A stretch of 64,000 bases of DNA, from assembly GCA_013146195.2 (NCBI GenBank), contig CM028382.1:121099023-121163022 (forward strand), in the 5' to 3' direction. A program made the translations under genes and the position numbers. How positions within the stretch are numbered: the stretch's first letter is position 1; every line of letters begins with the position of its first letter. Source of the stretch: Codonopsis lanceolata. Lineage: Eukaryota; Streptophyta; Magnoliopsida; Asterales; Campanulaceae. Below are positions 10,989-23,362 of this stretch, piece after piece. The notes below the pieces were generated by a model. The model had not been told where the DNA came from and made no database searches. It was given only the letters and a program-made list of their open reading frames with translations.

Positions 10989-12618
10989 GAAAACAATTAA
11001 ACATCACATTGGTAAGGCTAAAAAGGAGAAAATTTGTGGATGCCAATAAATATATTATACTAGTCTTATCCTTCGATGATGCCACATTAAGGAGGGAAAG
11101 TATTTCAAAAATTTAGAGTTGTACTATATACACATTTTCTTCCCCTTTTCAGCCCTACCGGGTTCATGGAGGATATGACACCCTCCTCTTTTACACTACT
11201 CAAGAAGACAATGTGAAACAAGAATATTTAACAACCATTATTAACCAACACAATCAATATATTTAAATCATGCTCATAAAAGGATATAAAGGAGGGTACA
11301 CCTCTAACCAATCCCGACCTTATCTCCCTTGATATTGTTGTAGTAGATTAGGTTTATCGGCAAATAGTAACAAAAGTTAGGGCTCAATGGTCTTATATCC
11401 CTTTTACCTAAGTTCAAGGGAGATGCCCCACATGTAACACCTTGAGACTTCGTATGTTCAACTTTCTTGCGTGTTAGACCTTTTGTTTGAGACTTCATGT
11501 GTTTGGGTAGGCTAAAGTATACCCAACACCCTTGAGTCAATCAATTTATGCTCGTAAGCATGTCAAAGTTGCATTGCGCTACTCAACATCATTGAAAACT
11601 CGGCTCAGTCGAGGGTTTACTTATTTGGTTCTTCCTCGTGACTTTGATAGGTTGCGTCTCGTGTTTGTTAGACACATTAACATGTTGTTAGGTTGGTTGT
11701 TTCCTAGCTTGATTCATAGGTTGAACTTGTTTAGTTTACATTTGACGTGTGTCATCGTTGTCTGCCTTCGTTTGGGTTATTCTAGCGACCATTATTTTAG
11801 GTTTGTTTCGGCTTTGGTGTGATCATAGGATCATATTTTTGTAGACACCCCAATTTCATGCCCCTGCGTTATGATGTCCTAAAAATTATAATTTATAAAT
11901 TAAATAGACTAACAAAAGTTAATTATGTTACATTTCAGGGAAAACAAGACTTAACGGACCTAACGGAGGAATGGCCCAAGAATCAGAGGGGTGGAAAGTG
12001 AAAAGATTAAAAAGTAAAAATACAAGAGGGAGTCACGCTTAGAGTTGTCAAAACGGGCAAACGGGGCCGATTTGCCCACGGACCTAGGAAGCCCGCCACT
12101 AATCGGGTCAGGGCAAGAAAGCCTGCAATCTTGATGGTCCTTGAATCTCTTGGCCCAATCCGCCCTGCATAGGGCCGTAGGAAAAACGAGCAAGCCTGCA
12201 AATTTTGAATATATTTTTAAACAAACTATAAGCCGGTACATATTTTAAAACATGTTTTCAAATGAATCCAACAATTTTTTGAACATATCTTTTAGGTACA
12301 ATTTTGGAGAGAAAGTACGTCACTACCCTTAATGAAGACAAATGCCGGCTAACCTAATTTTGGAGCGAAAGTACGTCATTACTTTTGATTTTCGAATTAT
12401 GGAAGAAGACCAAGGCTTGTTGGGTTATAGCTACAGGTTGTATTTCTTTGGAAGAAAGTTCAACAAGCAGTCAAGATTGTTTGGCCAAATCAGGATCAAA
12501 TGAGATTGAAAATGAGCAGAGAGAAAACAAACCACAATACTCGTCAAATTCTTATGAATCACTTGTGTTGATCCACCACCTCCACCCCCACCACCTACTA
12601 CCCAAACTCCATGGTTAA
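10989..12618. other. Intergenic, nothing coding recognised
   Basis: Several short ORFs without motifs. 12040-12200 is unusually GC-rich for the window (GGGCC and GCCCG runs), like dispersed plant repeats, but no boundaries are visible. Near-identical GAGAAAGTACGTCA/GAGCGAAAGTACGTCA motifs occur at about 12310 and 12363. Confidence 0.5.
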
Positions 12619-12961
12619 GCTGATGTCAAGCCTTGACATCAGCATTTTTTTGATTTTTTTGGCTTTAATAAAATGTCAGAACTGTGCAGATGCCAAGGCT
12701 TAGCATGAACTTTTTTTAATTTTTTTGGCTTTACTAAACTGTCAAAACCATGTTGATGCGAAGCCTTGACATCGTCATTTTTTGATATTTGTTGGCTTGA
12801 ATAAACTGTCAAAAGCATGATGCCAATGCATCAACTTTTTGAATTTTTGGTCTTGCAAAAAATGTGCTGATGCCAAGGCTTAGCATCAGCATTTTTTGAA
12901 TTTTTTTTGGTCTAGGAAAAATAGTAAAAACAGTCCTGATGCCAAGGCTTGACATCCGCAT
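12619..12961. repeat. Tandem hairpin repeat, six degenerate units
   Basis: Six units of about 65-75 bp each carry an inverted repeat of the type TGATGCCAAGGCTTGACATC followed by a T-run and TTTGGCTTTANTAAA. Dyads lie at about 12619-12643, 12685-12709, 12752-12777, 12814-12835, 12864-12892 and 12934-12961. The first is a perfect dyad with 12-bp arms around one C. No coding frame persists through the array. Confidence 0.8.
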
Positions 12962-15900
12962 TTTTTGGTTTGGCTTCATTAATGACATTTTTGTCATTTG
13001 ACAACCAATTTGTAGTTATATGAAATATCCAAAAAAATTGATGGTCCTAGATGAAAAGATGTTTCTAAAATTGAACCCACTTGAAATTTTCCCTTTATTT
13101 TACATTTTTATCATTGCTTTCATCCAATTGGTTCATCGAAAAGTTTTCAACCTCTATCTATTTCAAGTCATCCAACGAGGCCATTTATTTGAACCAAAAA
13201 TATGATAATCAAAATCACTTGTCAACGGAGCCCAGGTTGCTTAAGTGATGAAATCATATAAGAGTTGTAGAAATACAATCCTTACTAAAACAGAACCATG
13301 TGGCTTGATTTGGATGTAAATGCAGAACAAGAGTAGTTATCTTTCAAGTGTGGGGGGGCAGTGAGGCTGTGACACCATGACGGTGAGGAGGAGCCATCGT
13401 ACGGGCTGTGCCATATCTAAGGATGGGAGAGAGAGAGCGTGTTGGATTATGCATGATTTACTTAAAATACTTAATAAGGTAACTTAAGAAAACCTCGTTT
13501 TTCCTTTAAACCATAAACTTTTTTAGCTGCCTACTTCTTTCATAAATAGCTTTTGGCTGACACTTCTACAAGTAAATATTTAAAATCGATTATTTTCCGA
13601 TTTGTTCAAACATGACATTTATAACACTTACCTTATTTGTACTAGGATAAAATCTTATGTTTTATTTGTTGGCATTGCTACGTCCATAAACTCTCTGGTA
13701 AACTTCAAGCTTGAGTTTCAGTACCACACCACTTCTACAAATCTCTATTACCATAATCAAATTAGATAAACTCATTGCATCAAAAAAATAAATTAAAATG
13801 TATACCTACCTGTTTTTCTTTGTTTAGCATCTGGTTTTAAAAGCACCTTGATTTCAAATAAAAATCTTGCTTATGTGAATAAGTACTTATCAACCAAAAG
13901 AATATTTTTATGAAACCAAAAAAATGCAGGTCATTAATGACTAGTCATGAGCACAAAACAACTTGGTAGCCCATTAGTCATGATATTTTTGTTATTTGAG
14001 CCAATTGTTTAATTATTTGGTTGGGTTTAAATGACAATCACATTAATGCACAATTAATGCTCACTTACTGTTGTTAGTTAAGTGAGTATATAGATATTGC
14101 TTCATGCATAGAATTCATAAACAAAATTTACTTGCATTACACATTAAGTGTTCTTGATACTTAATTCGTGATGTAATAAATTCTGCTTATTAATTTTCTA
14201 TTTGTATCATTTTCCAATATAAATAATTATTCACCTAATAATTAACCACTCTGACAATAATGTGTTTCCAATCGCCTACTACATATATGTAAAAAGTAGC
14301 TATTTTTACTTTTGTACATAGATTAAGAAAGATTATTAATCGGATTCTATTTCCAATGCCCAACTTACTTATAATAGTGCATCAATTGATATATGATCTC
14401 GTTTGTACGCTCCAACTCAAGGGTACCGCGCTATTTTATAATTATCATTATTTGTTGAATATATTTGTTTAAAAGCTATGTAAAAATTAACCTTTGTAAT
14501 GATATTTGGTTTATAATACAAAAGGATTCTTGTATCCTTGTCATCCTAGGAGTTAGTAGACTATAAAACTAATAAACACGAAAGAGCCAAGATTTTCAAA
14601 TCAATCCGAAATTATGAAGAATCTTAAAATATCAATATATTGCTTTCAAAATCATCACCAATCCATTTGTACTCTTGATTCTTGTTAGGACCTTAGGTTG
14701 ATAAATTTTGATGTTACAAAACTAAAGAATATAATTTCTGATTAAATTGATCAATAGGCTTACATATACAAGAGTTATTGTAAAAAAAACAACAAACAGC
14801 AATGGTGGATTTTTCACGAAAAATTATTATTTTAGGGAAAAGGGACGGTACCCTACTAGATTTTATTAATAAAGAAAAAATAACAAACTTGAGGGGCACA
14901 ATCAGCCTTGCTCTTATAGGAGGGAGGACGGAGGAGTCTGACCTTAAAAAGGAACAAGCCACATATTGAAAATTCATTGGACATATTTGTACTGAGACAA
15001 TACCCTAAAATTATATTCCATAACTCTAAAAGAATATACATACAGTTCGATGCAAGTTGAGTATCATATGGATCACACTCAATAGCAATAAAATGGTAAT
15101 CTAGCAGTTATACAACGACAACATTATTATAATAGAATCTTTCTAAATCCAATACCTATATAAAAGGAAAGCTTTCTACAAGATCAATAACGAATGGTCA
15201 GAGAAAGATAACTCACATATTGGTGTAAGAGTAATCAAATGATGGTAGGATACAAACACAGAAAGAGTGATATGATTGGTGTAAATATATTGTTTATCCA
15301 GAGAACAACTTGAGATATTCTATATCTTTAGTTACTGTAAGCAGCAACCATCCCACCAAGATGTGAAAGATCATTTCATCAACAAATCTACCGTTGAACA
15401 AGCTCAACATAACTATTACCCAACACAGATATATTCTCAACACAACTACTTCAAGCTAAACATGTAGCTTCAATTAGACTTTTTGTAGATTTATCTATTT
15501 AGGAAGCAAAACTCACGCTATTGAACTTTGTAAAGTTGTCGAACCTAGTTGCGAAACGAACTAGTTGAGAAAAAATCTAGAAGATTATTTTGACCTCGGT
15601 AATCTTTCTATTCGTTGAAATACTATGGAGTGTTTCCTCATGATATCCACGGGGGCTATGAGAGGTGGATGTAGTATAAGAGATCCAAACCACCTTATAT
15701 CCTAGTGCAAAACTTTTCTATCCCTAAACTCTTTACTCATTACTCACTAACATATTCAATGTTTATTTGTACATGAACTTAACTATGGTATACTTTTGTC
15801 GAATCAAATGATCTTCAAATTCTAATTTGTTGCAATAAGTCATCATAATTGTTCACACACACAAGATAAGATCATAACTTGTTTAGAGATCACTATTTCA

Positions 15901-17099
15901 ATTTAATTATGTTGTGCACAACTCAATTTAACAATCATAAATGTTTTTCTTAAATATAATTGTTTTTGTTCATCTTATCTATTCTTAAAATTATTACAAA
16001 AAATTATTTACGTTTGAAGAGTTGATCGAGCTCAGTGACCACAATGAAGCGTGTTTGTATTATATAGTGTCAATCCTCATTTGATTTAAGAGCTTAGTTG
16101 TTTTACCTCTAGGCTTAATTTATATTGGAGACTAATCCTTCAATTGTTATCATAAATACTTAAGTCATTAAACTTTGTGTAAAGAATATATTATTTATTG
16201 TTGAATAAAAAAACCTCATTGTGTGAACTTTCAATTGGTATCAAAGTTGAGTTAAGGCTAAGTGATATTCAATGGAGGTGCATATTTTCAATTCTCAAAG
16301 CCAACTAGCTCTAGCTCAATTGATATCACTCACTTTTAGAGATATGTTTTCAAATCGTTCTAGAGGTACTCAGGTAGTTTACTACTCTGAATGCAGAGAT
16401 CGAGACATAGACACCATTTGTTCGAGCATTATCGAATGCATCATATTGTCATAATTGTAGCATTTCAAGGCATTAGATATAATAATACTCGAGTTGGAGT
16501 AAACTTTATCTCCTCTCCAACTTTTAAATAAATATCATTAAAGCACAGTTAGTATGACCCGTTATAAAATGGAAAACATGGAGCATGCATTTATGAGTTT
16601 GGCACCAAACCATTTAATATTCCTAGAAAATGACACCCCATTAGGCTATATATACACCTTCTTCAAACACTAAATACTTGCACGAAATAAGAATCCATCA
16701 AATCAAAGACATCTCTGATGTAAAGATAGTTCCTGATGAAGAAGACGAATAAGAAGAAGGTGGGTAGGTGGGTTAAAGTAACTACTTGCTTAATTAGTTT
16801 GTATTTCGATTCTTTCAATCCTTAAATGTGGATCAACTTTTCTATTCAGATCTAAGTTTTTAAAAATTATTTTCCTAACATTTAAGCTTTCTTAAATCAT
16901 TTACATTTAGATGTAATATTTGTTTGAATCATTTCATCCGGATATAATTAAATAATATTTGATCAGTTCCTTATATTTTGGTATTTTGTGAATGATTTGA
17001 TTCACAAAAAAAAAAAAAAAAAAAAACCATAATCAAGAAATCGATAGATCAGATACCAAGAAAACATTTTTGGTGAAACATTTGCACTCTTTTTATTTT
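12962..17099. other. Intergenic, nothing coding recognised
   Basis: AT-rich, with no ORF carrying a known motif. At 16232-16249 the string ATTGGTATCAAAGTTGAG resembles a copia-type primer-binding site (TTGGTATCAGAGC) and is followed 23 bp later by an ATG ORF (16272-16454), so an eroded copia leader is possible, but I see no LTR pair. A poly-A run of about 20 lies near 17007. Confidence 0.5.
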
Positions 17100-19560
17100 C
17101 TATGTTACTAATGGCATGGAAAAAAAAAAGAGTCAAATGTGAGCAACATACAGTATTTTCGTATGTTAGACACTTGTTTACTAAAAAATGTATTTATCTT
17201 TCCCCTCTATGCATTTTTTTTTTAAAAGTCAAATTTTTATTTTTTTCGTTTTTTAGAAATTTCTTTATTATTTTATTATTAATTTAATTGATGGAACCCA
17301 CTTGCACGTGAATATCTTTAGAAAATATACTTGATTATAATATTTATAGCACTCCCTTGATCCAAAATTTATTGTCCTATTTGACAATAGTTGACTTGAT
17401 TATTTATATTAATAAATATATAATTTTTAAAGTCTATTTGTAACTGACTCATAATTAAAGTATGAAAAAACATATTAAAATGATAAAAGTGTTGTCCTGA
17501 AAAAGAAAAATAAAAACAAAACAATTATTTTGGGACAAACAAAAAATAAAAAGGAGAACACTAATTTTTGGAGTATAAAAGATCTCAAAAATCCAAAAAT
17601 CTCAAAAATTCAAACTCTTAAATGGTATTTTATTTAATTATATTTGTATGGTAAGTTTTGGATAAGAAGAACAGCTAATGTACAGACACACAAATTATAT
17701 CCCAATGTGTGATCTAGAAGATGAAGCTAATGATATTGATGTAATTTCATTTCAATTTCTACTTTAGTTTCTCGGATTTCCTTTCTATTTCAGTTTCTCG
17801 GATAACATACCTTCTGTTACATCAATATCATTTAAAGGGTCAGTTGTTTTAAATGCATACCTTCTGTTAATCATGCCAATGATACAATTTTCATTTCCTC
17901 CTAAATGTTTTTGCAAGTTTCTGTTAAATCAAACTGATTTTTTTGTTCTTTGATAAAGCAACTGACCCTTTACTATAATTTTTTCTTTAAATTTCCATTT
18001 CCATGCAGTTTGGTATGAGTTACATGGTCGTTATTCATTACATATCAATCAAAGAGGTATTATTTTGGATAGTAGAAAAAAGGAATATTTATTTTTTATT
18101 ATTGTATTCTCATGTTTTTTGGTACATTATAAAAAATCAATTTAATTTTTTTTAAATCAAATGTGATCAAGCATGTCAGAGTGAAAACAGATGCTCCCTC
18201 CCTTTCCAAAAGATTTTCGTATTTGATCCGATACACATATTATGAACTAATGATTGATTCTATTATAAATATTAGGACAATATTGTGTAATTTTCAAAAA
18301 TACATATATGATTCTATTTAACCAAACACAAGAATTTAGAAACGACTATCTTGTAGGTTTTTTTTAAGACGTATCCCCCCTGACCCGATCCGATCTACCG
18401 TGTTAGAAGGCTAAGTTGTAAGAGAATAAGGCTTTGTTTTACGAATAAATATCAAGGGTAAAATAGTACTTTTTTCAAATAAATGGTAAAATAGTAAAGG
18501 TTATTTCCCAAAAAGGAAAAATTAGATACTCCATTCCTGTTTTTTTTCATTGATTATCCTCTAAACCTTTGATCTAAACAAAGACAGGGATTTGTTAGGA
18601 AATATTCATGAACCTGTACTTTTGTTGGTAATTTTTCTAGATCAATAAATGATGGTAATAATTTTTAATTTCATTTATGATTGCAGCTTCAATTTGAGGG
18701 CGATACCATCGGTGGTGAAGCAACGAAGACCTACGGAGGAGTTGGTGGTAATCAACTTATGCTTGGAGGCGGTCGATGAGTTGCATGAGTTGGCCAATTA
18801 ACTGGCGAACTTTTGGCTGAGGGTGTTGTCGATGGAGGTTGGCTAGCCACACAGAATGATGAAGGCGGTTAATGGCTTCCATGGCAGATTGAAGTGGGTG
18901 ATCCATAGGAGGAGAATCGAATGGCTAGGCTAATTTAGATAGTTTTTAAGATTCAACTGGTGTGAAGTATAGAGATCTAAGTACAATTTAAAGACACTTC
19001 AAAATTTTACTATCTTTATAATCGCATATTTCTTTCCGTAATATATAAATAGCACGAAATAGCATAACTTACAACTACAGAAGTATTCCCACAATGGTTT
19101 TTGACATTTTGTAACTTCTTTCATTGATAAATCACAAATTTTTGGTAATTCAAAGATGGGTAGGTCTCGTGTGAAACCATCTTTATTACGTACATATCCT
19201 TATTCGTAATATAGAGCTCTACTCTCTCACAGCTCAGCGCACCAATACACGGATGATTGATCGGGTCAAGGACATCCATCTTACACAAAATACCCATAAA
19301 ACCGTAAGACAATCTTTCCTAGTACTTAGAATTTGTCCTTAATAATAGGAGCCACGTAATTTACATTGTTACCATACGAACCATAACAGCTTTGTAAGAA
19401 CTATTCCCATTAGGTTTTGCTGGAACTTTCATTATCTTAAAATCCGTACCTTTAAAATACGCACGACAACGAAGGTTACAAAATGGGGAAGTGAATTTTA
19501 CGGTCTTCTTCACTCATTTAATTGTACTTATGTGCCAGCGCGGATATGAATGTCAGATCA
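17100..19560 (+). repeat. Segmental duplication, copy 1
   Basis: Blocks here align collinearly, in the same orientation, with 34550-36560 and 45540-46100. Examples are TTTATCTTTCCCCTCTATGC versus 34585, GACACTAATTTTTGGAGTAT at 17559 versus 35120, CTGACCCTTTACTATAATTT at 17961 versus 35638, GTGAAAACARATGCTCCCTC at 18181 versus 35992, and AATCCGTACCTTT at 19441 versus 45969. Copy 1 lacks the later exons and all the transposons found in copy 2; between 18690 and 19050 it has unrelated sequence. This is an old tandem duplication of a host locus. Confidence 0.8.
17705..18056 (+). pseudogene. Two putative first exons of an unrecognised host gene, copy 1
   Basis: ATG at 17705 opens a 12-codon acidic exon (MCDLEDEANDID, 17705-17740) followed by GTAA. 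After an intron ending CCATGCAG, a second exon-like stretch (18009-18056) reads into GTAT. The paralogous copy at 35456-35751 has the same arrangement with MSDLDDEDDDFE and a longer second exon, and conservation is higher in these stretches than around them. In copy 1 the second exon has lost about 20 bp and no downstream exons are found, so this looks like a dead paralogue. I do not recognise the family. Confidence 0.45.
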
Positions 19561-19904
19561 AATTTATCTCTTCAGACTAACCCGCGTTATGTTAATTTTA
19601 ATTTCTTTTGGTTTATGTAACTCCAACATTTATAACAACAAACTTTACTTTATGCTTTAATGAGAGATATTATTTACCTATTGATGATGAAATTCTTTCA
19701 TCATAAATGTGGTTATTTAATTAGTCTTGTATCTTCTCCAATAAATGGAGATAACATCCACGGTGAGTCTTTGTTTGCTTAAGAACGTAAGCCACGGTCC
19801 CTGTGCATTCAAACATAGCGATATGGCTCTATGTCAGCCTCATTTAGTCTCTATTTGCTCAATTTGTCGTGCAACACTTAACATGACTAGACGGATTTGG
19901 ATAA

Positions 19905-20405
19905 TTTATACATTATGGGTCTAAAAGTAACACATTTAAATGTAAAAGTGATACATTTAATTGAAAAAAATGACATATTTAAGGCCAAAAAATGACACAC
20001 TTTTATACATAATGACTTGTACATTGATGAAAAATAAAAGTGTCACATTTAAAAGAAAAAGTGGCACACTTTCATATATAATAACTTACACTTTGAGGGA
20101 CTAAAAGTTACACATTTAAATGCCAAAGTGACAAATTTAAATGCTAAAAAGACACATTTAAAGGCAAAAATGAAATATTCAAAGACAATAGTTTCAGACT
20201 TTCATAAATAATGTTTTACACAGTGAGAGTAAAAATGTGACAAATTTACAGGTAAAAATGACACATTAAAAGCAAAAGTGAAATATTTAAAGACAAAAGT
20301 AACACACTTTTATACATAATGATTTAAACATTTAGGGACAAAAAATGACACATTAAATGCAAAAGTGACAAATTTAAAAGTGACGTATTTAAACGCAAAC
20401 AACTG
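19905..20405. repeat. Degenerate short tandem repeat rich in GTGACACATTTAAA
   Basis: At least fifteen interspersed copies of AAAAGTGACACATTTAAA-like units, alternating with ACACTTTTATACATAATGA-like units. Spacing is irregular at about 20-35 bp. No coding potential. Confidence 0.7.
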
Positions 20406-20887
20406 ACACGGTTTTTGTTTATAAAATCTAAGGTGTGGTATTGTAATTTTCAAAAGTTGAGGGGTGACCCTAAAACTTTGAATCCTTGACCCATTTAGTA
20501 TGGATAGCTCTATCTTATAGATTAAGATCCGTAAAATCGTTTTATAGGAGACCTACTTATAAGTATTTAATTTTTTAATATTGTGTTAGACTTTTTATAT
20601 TTTTTATTATTTTTACATAATCATTTATTAGTGTCAAATCAATAATCACATATATTTTTTCTATCTTACAACTATGAAAACTATTATAGAATTTTGGCAA
20701 CTCTATATTTATATATTTGTTAAGGGAAAAAAATTGAAAAACTAATCATGACTTCAGCCAAATATTTTTTTTTTTTTTTTTTTAAAGGTTGGAGGGGACA
20801 TAGACCGTACCCCAACCCTTAATTATTTTTTTTAATGCCTTGAAAGGCTACAATTATATATATATGATGCCTTTTGGTGTGGCTCGA

Positions 20888-21153
20888 ACAAATGGTGCCT
20901 CTGGTGAGGCTTTGAACACCCGACCTCTCGGTTGAGAGTAGTTAAGTCCCAGGGTGCCTCTGGTAGGGCTTGAATACTCACCTCTCCGTTAAGATAAGTG
21001 AGTAGCTAAATGGGGCCTTTGGATAAGGCTTTAACAACAACGATGCCTCTGAAGAGGCTTGAACACCCGACCTCTCTACTGAGAGTTGTAAAGTCCAGGG
21101 TGTCTCTAGTGAGACTCGAACACCCAACCTCTCCGTTAAGAGAAGTGAGCAGT
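20888..21153 (-). repeat. Tandem repeat with a tRNA T-loop-like motif
   Basis: Four units of about 60-80 bp; on the minus strand each reads like AGAGAGGTCGGGTGTTCAAG followed by CCTCNNCAGAGGCACC. GGTGTTCGAGTCTC resembles the TTCGA T-loop/B-box of a tRNA gene. There is no cloverleaf, anticodon arm or A-box in register, so none is a functional tRNA. A tRNA-derived repeat is possible but unproven. Confidence 0.6.
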
Positions 21154-21309
21154 ACCTATATATATTAGGTGATATAGTGTAGCATTGCAAATGCCACATT
21201 CTATTTGAGGAGTAAAACAAAACGTTAAAATTTGGAGAGTATCTTGTCATTGTTGAAATTGGGACCCACGAATTTTAATTAAAGGTGAAAAATTGGTAAA
21301 AATATTGTA

Positions 21310-21955
21310 AACATTAAGTTATTAATTTATCATTGTGTGTGTGTTTGCGTGTGTGCATGTGTGTGTGTTTTTGGCGTGTGTGTGTTTGGGTGGGTTAGTG
21401 TGTGTTTGTGTGTATATGCTATGATTAATAAAAAATAATATATGTAAGAGAGTAATAGCCAAAATAATAAATTATATTATTTATTATCCGGATAATATCC
21501 ATTTATTAATGGATAGAATTAAATATTATCCAATAACACTCATTACGGTTAATGGGTATTATTTGATAATATCCAAAACTACACATTAACTATATTAGGT
21601 AGATAATGATTTTATCCAAACTGGCGCAGCGGAACAATCAACAAGAAACTCTTTCCACGAGAAATTCCTTAACAAAGCCTATAACGGCTATAGGGTTTCA
21701 AGCACAAACAAGAAAACGAAATAACTCAAATTTTATTCAAAAACTCCCGAATTAATGTTTAAGATGATATTTATATACCCTAACAGACCAAACCCTAAAA
21801 GAATAAGAATAAATAAAAATGACGGAAAAACCAAAAAAACTTCTGTGGCCCATAACAGTATCTAAACAGTGTTTTTTCAGCTCCTAACAAACGTCTCACC
21901 AAGTTCCACCTTGGGAGTCTTGTAGATCTTGTTGAGAGCTTTGATTTGATATGCG
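21310..21955. other. GT-rich microsatellite and unrecognised sequence abutting the Athila fragment
   Basis: 21333-21413 is an interrupted (GT)n/GTGTGTTTG microsatellite. 21430-21600 is TA-rich with repeated GGATAATATCC/ATTATCCA palindromes. 21620-21955 has an abrupt change in composition and ends where the Athila integrase sequence starts without its 5' part, so a breakpoint lies close to 21950. No gene seen. Confidence 0.5.
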
Positions 21956-22347
21956 TTGGGTCCCGTAGTTCATCAGGACACAAAATTTAAAGAATTAAAT
22001 TTAGATTTAACCTTGGCTGGAGAGGAAAGATTGTTTCAATTGAATGAATTAGAAGAACATAGGTTAAATTCGTACGAGAATGCAAAAATCTATAAAGAGA
22101 AGACCAAGAAATATCATGACATGAGATTAGCCAATAAAAAGTTTCATCCAGGGATGAAAGTGCTACTTTTTAATTCTAGACTTAGGCTATTCCCTGGAAA
22201 ATTAAAATCTAAATGGTATGGTCCTTTTATAATTGTATGAATTTATCCCCATGGAGCTGTCGATATTCAAAATCCTAAAAATAATGAAGTTTTTAAAGTT
22301 AATGGACACCGACTCAAACCATATCTTGAAACGATGTCAGTTGAATG
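21956..22347 (+). pseudogene. Integrase C-terminal fragment, Athila-like
   Basis: The frame reads ELNLDLTLAGEERLFQLNEL, then YENAKIYKEKTKKYHD, then GMKVLLFNSRLRLFPGKLKS and WYGPF, the signature of the Athila integrase C-terminal region. An in-frame TGA at 22238-22240 interrupts it just before IYPHGAVDIQNP and GHRLKPYLE; the true family stop follows near 22347. The catalytic core (D-D-E) is absent. The protein would have inserted cDNA into the chromosome; this remnant cannot. Confidence 0.85.
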
Positions 22348-22742
22348 AACAATTGAATTAATTCGTTTGGCTGATAATGAACCACCCAATGATTAGGTTT
22401 GCAGTTTGGTCGAGCCAAAGACATTAAACAAAGGCGCTAAGTGGGTGGCAACCCACTATTATGATTTTTATTGCTTTCTTAGTTAAATTAAATATGCTAT
22501 TCTCCGTTAAATGTATTTTTGGACATTTAATTTTTAATTAAATATGTAAAAACTCAAGTTTGGAAGAAAAAAAAAAGCATCTTAGTATTGTATTTACATG
22601 TTGCTAATAATTTTAGTCTAGAGTTTTAGTTAAGTTTTTGCAATACAGGAAAGTTACAAAACATAACGGAAGTTAACGGAAGGGCTAAACTGCAAAAATG
22701 TTGAAAAGAATTAAAGAGAAAATAAGTTGGACAGTTCTGGAC

Positions 22743-22906
22743 ACCTTGCGGACGCAAGGTGTGGAAGACCTTGCGACCGCAAGGTCCTCAGTAAATGCAA
22801 ATCCCGTGCAACGTAATGTCAGAACATAGGGAATTAGCGAACGTTGAATCGGTTTGACTGCCCACCTTGCGGTCGCAAGGTGTGGCAGACCTTGCGACCG
22901 CAAGGT
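22743..22906. promoter_or_regulatory. Two pairs of 18-bp dyads between pol and accessory ORF
   Basis: Dyads at 22743-22760 and 22768-22785 (7 bp apart), and at 22864-22881 and 22889-22906 (7 bp apart). The spacers are nearly the same (GTGGAAG and GTGGCAG). Arms are ACCTTGCG/CGCAAGGT around a central GA, AC or GT. The four copies are much better preserved than the flanking sequence, and they lie about 460-620 bp before the accessory ATG. Confidence 0.85.
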
Positions 22907-23362
22907 CCCATTTAAGACAGTGTCGGCCTCATTTGCAAATCACCAGAAACTCAAACTCCCTTCTTCAAACAGCAGCGAAGCAGCAGCTCCCTCTCTTCCA
23001 ATTCCGGCTCAAACTCCTAAAGATATTCTCCCTGCTTCACAAATCTTCATCTTCCACATCTTCATCTCATCTCCATTGCACTCCATTTGAAGCTTGAAGG
23101 CTTTGAAGCAAGGAGAAGAAGGACTCCATTGTTGCCGACGCCGATCAATCTCAAACTTCGGCTATTCTCCATTCTAAAGCTGCAAACAAGTAATCCTAAC
23201 CCCTCGCTTTAATTTTTACGTCAAACTTTCACATGCTAGGGTGTTAGATAATTTTAACGTAGATAAAATTTTGCATGCTTTAAAATTAATTTTTAATTTT
23301 AAAAATTCTGAACACTTATTTTAACTGTTAAATCTTTAGTTTTTAATTCTTATTCAAACAAA

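Noticed and set aside
12619..12961. CRISPR-like array
   Set aside because: Repeats are degenerate, the intervening DNA is also repeated, and the genome is a plant's.
16232..16454. Copia element start (PBS-like ATTGGTATCAAAG plus short ORF)
   Set aside because: No LTR pair and the ORF lacks Gag motifs; too weak for its own entry.
20888..21153. Functional tRNA genes
   Set aside because: Only a T-loop-like string is present; no acceptor stem, D-arm or anticodon arm in register.
22685..23097. Overlapping ORFs containing LATARW and PCDRKV repeats
   Set aside because: They are translations of the paired dyads in several frames, not proteins.
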